A model generated the notes under the pieces. The model was not told the origin of the DNA. It did not search any database and worked only from the letters and a program-made list of their open reading frames with translations. From Ardenticatenaceae bacterium (GTDB taxonomy: Bacteria > Chloroflexota > Anaerolineae > Promineifilales > Promineifilaceae): a stretch of 64,000 nucleotides of DNA. A program made the translations under genes and the position numbers. This document shows, piece by piece, positions 1 through 7,876 of this stretch. Within the stretch, counting starts at the first letter, position 1; each line of letters begins with the position of its first letter. The stretch lies in NCBI GenBank assembly GCA_020634245.1, contig JACKCC010000022.1, positions 56,048-120,047 on the forward strand. The letters run 5' to 3'.

Positions 1-749
1 CGATCCTCATCATTAATGGCGTTGGCGATGAGTGCTTCCAGTTTGCCAAAATGGGAGCCGCGCCAATAAATTTGACCGCAGTCGCGACAAATCTGAAATT
101 CGTTAAAGTACAATTTGGTTTTGGGTTCCAGACGGTGCAGAATGGCTTCTTTGGTGACGGGGTGGAGACGGCCGTTGCAGCGCAAACAGCGTGTCCAGGG
201 GTTGATTTGATCGTGGAGTTGGTAGCGATGGAGTACGGCCGTTAACTGTGCCTTTGAATCTTTCGTGCGCAAACAATAACCATACGTCACCAGACTGCGC
301 TTTAGCAGCCCCCGATCCCGCGTCAGCAAAATGCGATTCTCATCATAAGCGATTTGGGCCAGTTCCGGGTCGTCGGCTTTGTCGTTGAAGTAGAGCGTGT
401 CAAAGCCCAGCAGCCGCATATAGCGGGCCAGCCGTCCCAGGTGATTGTCCAAAATGAAGCGATGGGGCGTCGGCAGCGACGGCCGTAACTGCGTCACCGG
501 CGACACGTCAATTGTAGCAAAGGCTGGATAAACACTGATCCGGTCGCCATCCTGTACCAGGTAATCAAAGCCTACCGATTCGCCGTTGGCCAGGATGAGT
601 TCGACTTCGGTGTGGGGGATGCCGGCCGCCTCAATCATGTGTTTGACGGAAACGGGGCCATCAAAGGGGTAAACGACCGTACGCTGCCGCTTCTCCGGCG
701 GCACAAAATCATTCAACTCGGCGTAAAACCGAAAATAAGTAGTATTCAT
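1..749 (-). CDS. Mut7-C RNase-like protein with ThiS-like N-terminus (3' end cut by window)
   Basis: The reading frame starts at the ATG at 749 and stays open to the left edge, giving 249 visible codons. The N-terminal ~85 residues look like the ubiquitin/ThiS-like domain found fused to Mut7-C proteins. The next part begins with RFILDNHLGRLARYMRLLGFD and contains a D-D-P-E-L segment and ILLTRDRGLL, the acidic PIN-like nuclease core of the Mut7-C family. Two CxxC pairs (CLRC and CRDC) near the end form the usual zinc ribbon. Mut7-C proteins are predicted RNases; the substrate is unknown. The family is about 250 residues long, so nearly the whole protein is present. No Shine-Dalgarno is obvious, and a strong hairpin lies just before the start. 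The family call is confident; the biological role is not. Confidence 0.85.
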   Translation of the reverse strand, partial: MNTTYFRFYAELNDFVPPEKRQRTVVYPFDGPVSVKHMIEAAGIPHTEVELILANGESVGFDYLVQDGDRISVYPAFATIDVSPVTQLRPSLPTPHRFILDNHLGRLARYMRLLGFDTLYFNDKADDPELAQIAYDENRILLTRDRGLLKRSLVTYGYCLRTKDSKAQLTAVLHRYQLHDQINPWTRCLRCNGRLHPVTKEAILHRLEPKTKLYFNEFQICRDCGQIYWRGSHFGKLEALIANAINDED

Positions 750-756
750 AATTGCC

Positions 757-789
757 AGACATCCAATTTCTCCAAGAAATCGGATGTCT
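757..789. repeat. Strong inverted repeat just upstream of the Mut7-C gene
   Basis: Arms at 757-771 and 775-789 (15 nt each, one mismatch) are separated by 3 nt. The hairpin lies between the stop of the lipoprotein gene and the Mut7-C start, only 7 nt from that start codon. It lacks a T-tract, so it is either a weak terminator for the upstream gene, a translational control hairpin, or a short interspersed palindrome. Confidence 0.65.
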
Positions 790-844
790 AGCGCCTCGTT
801 CAGCGGCGCTGATCTGGTCAACCAATTCCTTTGCTGTCTACTTT

Positions 845-2245
845 TTATTCTTCATACCAATGCCAGCAACATGAGTGTAAACCTAAAACAGAATCTAGCT
901 CTATTGGTACATCTCCATTCAAATTATCCAAAAACACATAATCCAGCCTCTCATCATCAATATATTTTGTTTCATTCCAAAGGACATTTTGTCCATCTGG
1001 GGTCCAAGAAAGAGGCCATCTTATATGTTGGGCTAATTCAGTTACTTCCCCAGTTTCCAAATTAAGGTCAAATAACGAAGAATAATCAGTAACTCGGACA
1101 TGATTACCAAAAGACCAAAGCCCTACTACATAGCCCATCATCTCAGCCGTAATGGTTTTTTGGATGAATATCCTGTTTTCCATGTCTATCTGCCAAATAT
1201 TCAAGTTTCCAAATGCTTGGTAATGCAGGAGTGTCGTTTCATCAAGCCAAATAGCGTTGTCGCTTACCGGTCCAATGCCCGATTCTGGCACTATAAAGAG
1301 GCGATTGGTGACACGTTCTATGACACGAAATTCCCCATATTCGTCATAGTATTCCACAACAAGCAAATATCGACCGTCCGGAGACCACTGATAAGGGATG
1401 AACGTTGTAAAAACAGTCAAAGGCTCTTTATCTGAATCGGCTGGGTTAAGAGAGTAAAAAGGAAATGTGTTTGTGCTGGGAGCAATGGCTACGACAGGTG
1501 TGATCGGATCAGAACTTAGATCTGCTACCCAGATTCCAGATTTATCACTCCAGCTTAGTTCGTTCTCCGTTGCCCACATCATTTGATCGTAAGGCCAGTT
1601 CCAACCCTGTCCTGGAGTAACCGTCAAAACAGGTTCACTGACCGCTAATTGTTGATTGTCAATCATCATTTCGTGAACCGTTAGCGTAGCCGAATTACGT
1701 GATTCTCCAGTAACATAAGCTAACCAACGGCCGTTGGGAGAGATTGAGATAGCTTCATCAAAGGGAGCGGCGTTTAGTGAGGAGGATGATTTGAATAGTT
1801 GAACTTCGGATTGGGTAGGAACATGAAAAACAACCAAAGCATACTCTTGTTCAGGTATGACTTCCCGAACAAATACAGCTATGGCTCCTGAATAAACAAT
1901 GTAACGCGGAACATTTTCCGTTAAGGTTTTTACTTCGCCGGTTCTTGGGATCCATTGTTGCAAATTGTTGTCACGCACAAAAAGAAGTGAGGCCGTTGGC
2001 AGCATTGGTTCTGGCGTGGGCGATGGTGTAGGCAACGGTGTGGTCGTCGGTTCAAGAGTAGGGGGAGCGGGGGTGGTTGTAGTTGTGGGTGTTGGTGGGG
2101 GTGGTACGGCCGTTTCCTGTGCTTGAACCATCTTTGTTAGAGTGGGATGTATAGTTTCGGGGGTAGTTTCAATTGTTTCAATGTCAAGCTGGCAGGCCAC
2201 CAGAGAAAGTAGGCAAATTACGAACAATCCGGCTTTGGCAATCAT
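845..2245 (-). CDS. Lipoprotein with TolB/PD40-like beta-propeller
   Basis: The 466-residue product starts with a lipoprotein signal peptide whose lipobox is LVAC, so the mature protein should be lipid-anchored outside the membrane at Cys18 or so. A Pro/Thr-rich stalk (residues about 45-80) follows. The rest contains several S-P-D/N-G-R-W/Y repeats (ISISPNGRWLAYV, YQWSPDGRYLLVV, LSWTPDGQNVLWN) typical of PD40/TolB propeller blades. The C-terminus is Cys/Trp-rich (SCCWHW). An AAGG sequence 7 nt before the ATG supports the start. No catalytic residues are visible; a binding or sensor role outside the cell is an inference. Neighbours on both sides are on the same strand but do not point to a pathway. 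Confidence 0.8.
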   Translation of the reverse strand: MIAKAGLFVICLLSLVACQLDIETIETTPETIHPTLTKMVQAQETAVPPPPTPTTTTTPAPPTLEPTTTPLPTPSPTPEPMLPTASLLFVRDNNLQQWIPRTGEVKTLTENVPRYIVYSGAIAVFVREVIPEQEYALVVFHVPTQSEVQLFKSSSSLNAAPFDEAISISPNGRWLAYVTGESRNSATLTVHEMMIDNQQLAVSEPVLTVTPGQGWNWPYDQMMWATENELSWSDKSGIWVADLSSDPITPVVAIAPSTNTFPFYSLNPADSDKEPLTVFTTFIPYQWSPDGRYLLVVEYYDEYGEFRVIERVTNRLFIVPESGIGPVSDNAIWLDETTLLHYQAFGNLNIWQIDMENRIFIQKTITAEMMGYVVGLWSFGNHVRVTDYSSLFDLNLETGEVTELAQHIRWPLSWTPDGQNVLWNETKYIDDERLDYVFLDNLNGDVPIELDSVLGLHSCCWHWYEE

Positions 2246-2382
2246 ATAATTACCTTTCGATTAGATTCTTTGGCTGAAACGAAATTGACAACTTTTAAGC
2301 TTCAACTTGATTTTAAACGAAAGCCAAAAAACAACCATGCCAAAAAAACGCCAAAAAACTGATTGAACAGTGCCTGCTCTAG

Positions 2383-4509
2383 CTACTTCTTTCCCGGCCA
2401 GCCAAGACTGATGCGGTTGCGGTCGGCGTCTACTTTCAGGATTTCGACTTTGAGGATGTCGCCGACGTTGAATTGGTGGCCGCGGGGAATCTGGCTGCGG
2501 TGCAGCAGGCCGTCCTGCTTGACACCGATGTCGATGAAGGCGCCAAAATCGACGACGTTGCGCACCGTGCCGTTGAGCTGCATTCCCGGCAGGAGATCGG
2601 CTATCGACAAAACGTCGCTGCGCAGGATGGGAGCGGGTAAATCTTCGCGGGGGTCGCGGCCGGGGCGGACAAGCTGCTCGAAGATGTCGGCCAGGGTGGG
2701 GACGCCGGTTCCCAGTTCGGCGGCCAGTTGGGGGGATGGCTGGAGTCTGGCCAGGACTGTCTCCCGTTTTTCTAATGGTGTTTCGGGAGTCAGACCGGCG
2801 CGTTGGAGCACGGCCGTTGCCACCCCATAACTTTCCGGATGAATCGCACTGGCATCGAGCGGTTCCTCGCCGTCGCGGATGCGCAGGAAGCCGGCCGACT
2901 GCTCGAACGCTTTGCTGCCCAGCCCATTAACGTCAAGAAGGGCGCGGCGGTGGGGGAAACGGCCGTTCTCATCCCGATACTTCACAATCCTTTCCGCCAG
3001 CTTGGGGCCAATGCCGGCCACGTGAGCCAGCAGCGCCGGGGAAGCCGTGTTCACGTCTACGCCCACCTGGTTGACCACCGATTCCACGACGCCGTCCAGC
3101 GATTGGGCCAGTTCCTTCTGGTTCACGTCGTGCTGGTACAGTCCGATGCCGATAGCTTTGGGATCGATTTTGACCAGTTCAGCCAGCGGATCCTGGACGC
3201 GGCGGCCAATGGAGACCGCACCGCGCAGAGTCACGTCCAGGTCGGGCATTTCGGCGCGGGCCAGCAGGCTGGCGCTGTAGACGCTGGCCCCGGCCTCGTT
3301 GACGATGAGGTAACTGACGCTGTCCAGCTTGCGCGTGAGTTCGGCGGCCAACTGCTCCGTCTCGCGGGAGGCGGTGCCGTTGCCGATGGCGATGAGGCTG
3401 ACGTGGTGCCGATTGACCAGCGTGGCCAATGTTTTCAGCGATTCGTCCCACTGCTTTTGCGGTTGGTGGGGGTAGATGGCGCCCGTGTCCAATACCTTGC
3501 CCGTCGGGTCCATGACGGCCACTTTGCAGCCGGTGCGGTAGCCGGGGTCGAGGGCCAGGACGGTGTGGCCGGCCAGTGGCGGTTGGCTGAGCAGGCCACG
3601 CAAATTGTGGGCAAAAACCTGGATGGCGTGAGCCTCGGCCTGCTCGGTGAGGTGGCGGCGCACGTCGCGTTCGATGGTCGGCAGGAGCAGGCGCTGGGCG
3701 GCGTCTTCGATGGCTATCTGCATCTGTTCGGCCAGCGGCGAGCGCAAATTGGGGCGGAAAACGGTGCGCAGCGGGATCAACCAGTCGCGTTCGGCGATGT
3801 CCACTTTGACGCGCAGGATTTTTTCGGTTTCACCGCGATTGATGGCCAGGGTTTGGTGCGGCCGTATCCGATCGATGCGCTGGTTAAATTCGTAATAAAG
3901 CTGGTAGACCTGGCGTTCATCTTCGGCTTTGGCGATTTTTTCGCTGATGAGATTGCTCCATTGCAGCGCTTTCTCGCGTACCCGCTGGCGCACGTTGGCG
4001 TGGTCGCTGATGGTTTCGGCGACGATGTCGCGCGCCCCGGCCAGCGCTTCTTCAATGGTCGGCACTTCTTCAGTCACGAACGGTTTAGCCAGGATTGCGG
4101 CCGTTTTGTTAGTGAGCGGTTGGGCCAGGATGATGTCGGCCAGCGGCTGTAAGCCTTTGTCGCGGGCGGCGCTGGCGCGGGTGGCCCGTTTCTTTTTGTA
4201 GGGCTGGTATAAATCTTCCAGCGCCGTCAGGGTCTCGGCGGCCAAAAGCTGTTTGTGCAGTTCCGGCGTCATTTTGCCCTGCTCTTCGATGGCGGCGACG
4301 ATGGTCTGGCGGCGGTCGTCGAGGGCGCGCAGCTTGTCCAGCATGGTCCCGATTTGCCGCAGCTGCTCTTCATCCAGGCTGCCGGTCATTTCTTTGCGAT
4401 ACCGGGCGATGAAGGGGATGGTGTTGCCGGAGTCGAGGAGGTCGGTAACGGCCGTTACCTGTCCCACTTTCAATTTCAATTCGTTAGCGATTTTTTCGTT
4501 GTGGTTCAT
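2383..4509 (-). CDS. tex: Tex-family RNA-binding protein
   Basis: The product has the full Tex/Spt6-like order: helical Tex N-domain (first ~190 residues, PFIARYRKE motif), YqgF/RNase H-like fold (LALDPGYRTG, near residue 325), helix-hairpin-helix region (HVAGIGPKLAERIV) and a C-terminal S1 domain (VVDFGAFIDIGVKQDGLLH). I chose the ATG at 4509 (708 residues, MNHNEKIANELK) because it matches the usual Tex start; an upstream in-frame ATG at 4584 would add 25 residues without similarity and would run through the hairpins in the murE-tex gap. Tex is a conserved cytoplasmic nucleic-acid-binding factor linked to transcription. It lies 148 nt downstream of murE on the same strand. Confidence 0.95.
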   Translation of the reverse strand: MNHNEKIANELKLKVGQVTAVTDLLDSGNTIPFIARYRKEMTGSLDEEQLRQIGTMLDKLRALDDRRQTIVAAIEEQGKMTPELHKQLLAAETLTALEDLYQPYKKKRATRASAARDKGLQPLADIILAQPLTNKTAAILAKPFVTEEVPTIEEALAGARDIVAETISDHANVRQRVREKALQWSNLISEKIAKAEDERQVYQLYYEFNQRIDRIRPHQTLAINRGETEKILRVKVDIAERDWLIPLRTVFRPNLRSPLAEQMQIAIEDAAQRLLLPTIERDVRRHLTEQAEAHAIQVFAHNLRGLLSQPPLAGHTVLALDPGYRTGCKVAVMDPTGKVLDTGAIYPHQPQKQWDESLKTLATLVNRHHVSLIAIGNGTASRETEQLAAELTRKLDSVSYLIVNEAGASVYSASLLARAEMPDLDVTLRGAVSIGRRVQDPLAELVKIDPKAIGIGLYQHDVNQKELAQSLDGVVESVVNQVGVDVNTASPALLAHVAGIGPKLAERIVKYRDENGRFPHRRALLDVNGLGSKAFEQSAGFLRIRDGEEPLDASAIHPESYGVATAVLQRAGLTPETPLEKRETVLARLQPSPQLAAELGTGVPTLADIFEQLVRPGRDPREDLPAPILRSDVLSIADLLPGMQLNGTVRNVVDFGAFIDIGVKQDGLLHRSQIPRGHQFNVGDILKVEILKVDADRNRISLGWPGKK

Positions 4510-4522
4510 GATTTTCTGTGTA

Positions 4523-4656
4523 GGGGTGGGACGGTGCGGAAAAGCCTTGAAAAAACGAATGGCTTTGTCACCGCACCGTCTCACCCCGCTCGGTGGGCGA
4601 GACGACCGGGAGATAAGACCGTTTGTTATGGCTAAAATTAACCCGGTCGTCCCGCC
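4523..4656. repeat. Two consecutive hairpins between murE and tex
   Basis: Two inverted repeats fill the 148-nt gap. The first pairs 4523-4539 with 4571-4587 (17 nt, one mismatch), extended inside by AAAGCC/GGCTTT at 4541-4566. The second pairs 4596-4610 with 4642-4656 (15 nt, one mismatch), starting directly after the murE stop codon. Neither is followed by a clear T-run. They could slow or end transcription between murE and tex, protect the mRNA 3' end, or be copies of a short interspersed repeat. Confidence 0.7.
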
Positions 4657-4657
4657 T

Positions 4658-6436
4658 CTACGTCATGTCGAACGTCGGCAAACCCAAATTGGGCATGGGT
4701 TGGCCTTGTAAAAAAGCATCCAGGGCGGCGCGGGTGGCTTCGCGGTCGTCCCAAGGATACTCGATTGTACCAAAACACATGGATTGCTCATGCCCTTTGC
4801 CGCAAATGAGGACTAAATCCTGGGGCCGGGCCAGCGTCAGGGCGAAATAGATGGCTTTACCCCGGTCGGGAATGCGCCAAAACGTTTCGCCTTCGACGCC
4901 GCCCTGGGAGCGGCAGCCGTCGGCCATCATGGCCAGGATGTCGTCGAGGGATTCGGTGCGCGGGTCTTCGGCGGTGAGAATGACCAAATCAGCATCGCGG
5001 GCGGCGATTTCGGCCATGAGGCGGCGCTTTTCGACGTCGCGTTTGCCGGCGGAGCCGAAGGCGGTGATGAGCTTTGGTTGCTGGTTGTTGGTTGCTGGTT
5101 GTTGGTTAGTTAGTTGGTTTTTCGTTGAATGTTGACTGTTGGCTGTTGATTGTTGGTTGAGCATGGTGCGGGCGGCGGCGAGGGCTTTGGCCAGGGCGTT
5201 GGGGGTGTGGGCGAAGTCGACGATGACGGGGAAGGGTTGGCCGCGATGGATGCGCTGCATACGGCCGTCAATCGCTGCTACTGCTTCCAACCCTTGTTTG
5301 ATAGCATCTGGAGTAGCTCCTACAAGGCTCGCCATTGCGGCGGCTGCCAACATATTGTAGATATTAAATTCGCCGACGAGAGATGACGATACGGAGACGT
5401 GGTAATGACTGGATTCAATCAATGAAGGTGGGCGGAGAGGACGAATGAATGAAAGGTTGATTGGATCATCCCAGAGAACGCTTTTATAAGTGATGTTAAG
5501 CTCAAATCGTGTCTGATCGGCAGCGTAGATAATACTGCTAGCGGTAAAGTCAGCAGGTTGGTGAATAGCGTAAGTAATTTGACGTGGTGCAGGAATGTTT
5601 TGTAATCGATCATAACTAGAATCGTCAAGATTTAGAACTGCTGTTTTCGTAGTATGCCGCTTGGACTTATTATTGGTTGTGTATCGTAAGTCGTCCATAG
5701 TCAATTTCTCGAAGAGGCTGGCTTTGGCGGCGAAGTAGGCTTCCCAACTGCCGTGGTAGTCCAGGTGTTCATGGGTGATGTTGGTGATGGCGGCGATGTC
5801 GAAGTGGACGGCCGTTACCCGATACTGGGCCAATGCGTGCGAAGTCGTTTCCAAAATGACGTGTGTCATGCCAGCATTGACCATGCGGCGCAGGTAGTGT
5901 TGAACGACCGGCGCTTCTGGCGTGGTGACGTGCAGCGCCAGCGGCTCCGCCTCGCCGCCGATGACCGCCTTGATCGTGCTGAGCAGACCCACTTTTAGAC
6001 CGGCAGTTCGCAGAATTTCGTACAAAATGTTGGCTGTGCTGCTCTTGCCATCCGTCCCGGTGATGCCGATGACGACCAGGTCACGGCTGGGGAAGCCTTC
6101 CCAGGCGGCGGCCAGCCAGGCCAGCGATTCGGCTGTGTCGGCCACTTGCAGGTAAACAACGCCGTCGGGAATCGTCAGTCCCAATTCGGCGGGGCTGCGC
6201 TGGGCCAAAATCAAGGATGCGCCCAGTTCGATGGCTTTGCCGATGTAGGGATGGCCATCGCTGCCAGTGCGCACGCGGGCGACGAAGCCAGCCCCTGGTT
6301 TGATTTCACTGGTTTTTTCGGTGAGGTGGGTGAGTTGGACGTCGGGACCGGTGTAGGTGGGGGGCTGTAGATGGCGGGTGTTGTGTACGGCCGTGCCCCA
6401 ATCGGTCAATAATTGTTTCAAATAACGGGTGTGCAT
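4658..6436 (-). CDS. murE: UDP-N-acetylmuramyl-tripeptide synthetase (MurE) with internal insertions
   Basis: This Mur ligase adds the third amino acid to UDP-MurNAc-dipeptide in cytoplasmic peptidoglycan synthesis. Visible features are the ATP loop GTDGKSST (residues 127-134), HVTTPEA and ETTSHAL substrate motifs, the NITHEHLDYHG motif, and C-terminal FGSAGKRDVEKRRLM and EDPRTES. The position matching the DNPR motif of meso-diaminopimelate enzymes reads EDPR, so the amino acid added cannot be fixed from sequence. At 592 residues it is about 100 longer than usual. Extra sequence is visible at about residues 310-345 and as a Gln/Asn/Thr-rich stretch at about 425-455 encoded by a simple repeat. 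The frame is intact, so it is probably functional. Confidence 0.92.
   Translation of the reverse strand: MHTRYLKQLLTDWGTAVHNTRHLQPPTYTGPDVQLTHLTEKTSEIKPGAGFVARVRTGSDGHPYIGKAIELGASLILAQRSPAELGLTIPDGVVYLQVADTAESLAWLAAAWEGFPSRDLVVIGITGTDGKSSTANILYEILRTAGLKVGLLSTIKAVIGGEAEPLALHVTTPEAPVVQHYLRRMVNAGMTHVILETTSHALAQYRVTAVHFDIAAITNITHEHLDYHGSWEAYFAAKASLFEKLTMDDLRYTTNNKSKRHTTKTAVLNLDDSSYDRLQNIPAPRQITYAIHQPADFTASSIIYAADQTRFELNITYKSVLWDDPINLSFIRPLRPPSLIESSHYHVSVSSSLVGEFNIYNMLAAAAMASLVGATPDAIKQGLEAVAAIDGRMQRIHRGQPFPVIVDFAHTPNALAKALAAARTMLNQQSTANSQHSTKNQLTNQQPATNNQQPKLITAFGSAGKRDVEKRRLMAEIAARDADLVILTAEDPRTESLDDILAMMADGCRSQGGVEGETFWRIPDRGKAIYFALTLARPQDLVLICGKGHEQSMCFGTIEYPWDDREATRAALDAFLQGQPMPNLGLPTFDMT
5072..5163. 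repeat. Degenerate TTGGTTGCTGG-type tandem repeat inside murE
   Basis: The plus strand reads as repeated GGTTG, CTGGTTG and GTTAGTTAG units. It encodes, in frame on the minus strand, a Gln/Asn/Thr/Ser-rich insert between the central and C-terminal domains of MurE. The flanking residues align with normal MurE on both sides, so the repeat appears to have expanded or inserted in a linker without breaking the frame. Confidence 0.75.
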
Positions 6437-6652
6437 GGAACAATTTTAGCGCAAAACGGGAAACGGGGAACGCGATATTTTAACCCCGGTTAACTTTTAA
6501 TTGATCAGAAATTATTTTGGGGATTAACGGCCGTACACCTCTAAATTAACCCCTGCCATTGTTTTCGATGCTTTAATGATCCATAATAAACTGCATGAAT
6601 TAACAGGCTTGCCTTAAAATAAAATCACCGGCTTGCCTGATAGGAGAGAAAC

Positions 6653-7486
6653 ATGATTGCCAGCTTTTTACTCGCTTTGCGTGAAGGATTGGAAGCGGCC
6701 CTGATTGTAGGGCTGACGATTGGGGTATTGACTAAAATGAACCGGCGGGAGCAGGTTCCGGCGGTGTGGGCGGGTGTGGGAGTGGCAACGGCCGTTTCGG
6801 TGGGTGCAGCTATCATTTTGCAACTGGTGGGGGCTGAATTGGAAGGGGCGGCCGAACAAATCTTTGAAGGCGTAACCATGTTCCTGGCCAGCGCCGTGTT
6901 GACCTGGATGATTTTCTGGATGGCGCGGCAGGGGCGGCGGGTGCAGGATGAATTACAAACGGATGTCAAAACAGCGTTGGCGCGCGGCGGCCGCTGGGGG
7001 TTGTTTGCCATCGCTTTTTTCGCAGTTGTGCGCGAGGGCATTGAAACGGCGTTGTTCCTGACGGCGGCGGCGATGACCAGTTCGGCGCAGCAGGTTTTGA
7101 TTGGCGGGCTGGCCGGATTGGCTGGGGCGGCGGTGTTGGGCTGGCTGTTGTTTGCAACGGCCGTACGCCTGAACGTGCGCCGTTTCTTCCAGGTCACCAG
7201 CGTTCTGCTTATCCTGTTTGCCGCCGGGCTGATGGCTCACGGTATCCATGAATTCAATGAAGCGGGATTGATTCCCAGCATCATCGAACACGTTTGGGAC
7301 ATGAACCATATCTTGGATGAAAATTCGGCTGTGGGTGTGACGTTGAAAGCGCTGTTTGGCTACAATGGCAACCCGTCGCTGACCGAAATCCTTGGCTACG
7401 TTGCCTACTATGTTGCTATCTTCTTGGGTTTGCGTCAGGCTGAACGCCGCACAACGGCCGTTGTCCGCGAACCGGCCGTTAGCTGA
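6653..7486 (+). CDS. FTR1/EfeU-family iron permease
   Basis: The 277-residue protein is hydrophobic with about seven membrane segments. It carries two REGLE-type motifs that bind ferric iron in the FTR1 family: LREGLEAALIVG (residues about 9-20) and VREGIETALFL (about 126-136). The length and repeat arrangement match bacterial EfeU/FTR1 permeases of the inner membrane. GGAGAG lies 4-5 nt before the ATG. No EfeO or EfeB partner is adjacent, and no convincing Fur box was seen in the 216-nt upstream gap. The next gene encodes a small molybdopterin-binding protein, so both are metal-related, though probably transcribed separately. Confidence 0.92.
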   Translation: MIASFLLALREGLEAALIVGLTIGVLTKMNRREQVPAVWAGVGVATAVSVGAAIILQLVGAELEGAAEQIFEGVTMFLASAVLTWMIFWMARQGRRVQDELQTDVKTALARGGRWGLFAIAFFAVVREGIETALFLTAAAMTSSAQQVLIGGLAGLAGAAVLGWLLFATAVRLNVRRFFQVTSVLLILFAAGLMAHGIHEFNEAGLIPSIIEHVWDMNHILDENSAVGVTLKALFGYNGNPSLTEILGYVAYYVAIFLGLRQAERRTTAVVREPAVS

Positions 7487-7518
7487 AAATGAAAGCTCAC
7501 TTGTGTTAATTACAGTGT

Positions 7519-7548
7519 TTGTCAAAGATCGCCGGCTTCTTGTATGAT
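7519..7548 (+). promoter_or_regulatory. Putative sigma-70-type promoter of the Mop-like gene
   Basis: TTGTCA at 7519-7524 and TATGAT at 7543-7548 are separated by 18 nt, close to the housekeeping consensus. They lie about 45 nt before the start codon of the small molybdopterin-binding gene and after the FTR1 stop. Confidence 0.55.
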
Positions 7549-7594
7549 ATCGGTGATTTTTGTTAGCGATCAGAATTTATGAGGAGAAAGTCTT

Positions 7595-7804
7595 ATGAAG
7601 ATCAGTGCTCGCAATACGTTTAAGGGAAAAGTCAAGCAGATCGTTCACGGTGCGGTTAACTCTGAGGTCGTTGTCGAACTCCCTGGCGGCCAGGAAATCG
7701 TGTCAATCATCACCAAACATTCAGCCGAATCGTTGGGGCTGGTCGTGGGTAAGGAAGTTTATACGGTGATCAAGGCATCCAATGTCATGATTGCCGATAT
7801 GTAA
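7595..7804 (+). CDS. Mop-like molybdopterin-binding (TOBE) protein
   Basis: The 69-residue product begins MKISARNTFKGKVKQI and has the single TOBE/Mop fold pattern: SARN near the start, the V-x-x-G-A-V-N-S-E-V segment, and the terminal KASNVMIA stretch. Such small proteins bind molybdate or tungstate oxyanions as oligomers in the cytoplasm and act in storage or homeostasis. GAGGAGAAAG lies just upstream of the ATG. It stands alone behind its own likely promoter; no molybdate transporter is in view. Confidence 0.92.
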   Translation: MKISARNTFKGKVKQIVHGAVNSEVVVELPGGQEIVSIITKHSAESLGLVVGKEVYTVIKASNVMIADM

Positions 7805-7837
7805 TAAACTGTTTCCGAAGCAGTTTGATCGCAATTT

Positions 7838-7870
7838 ACGTGCCGGTTACTTCCGAAGTGACTGGCACGT
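7838..7870. terminator. Hairpin between convergent mop and DUF711 genes
   Basis: Two 16-nt arms (7838-7853 and 7855-7870, two mismatches) form a long stem in the gap between convergent genes, a place where a bidirectional terminator is expected. The right arm resembles the arms of the perfect palindrome at 18851-18881, suggesting a dispersed repeat family. A smaller hairpin (AAACTG/CAGTTT) precedes it at about 7805-7826. Confidence 0.6.
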
Positions 7871-7876
7871 TGTTGT

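Noticed and set aside
2803..4152. 449-codon open frame on the plus strand
   Set aside because: It is exactly antisense to tex, has no ribosome site and no recognisable domain, and arises from the GC-rich codons of tex.
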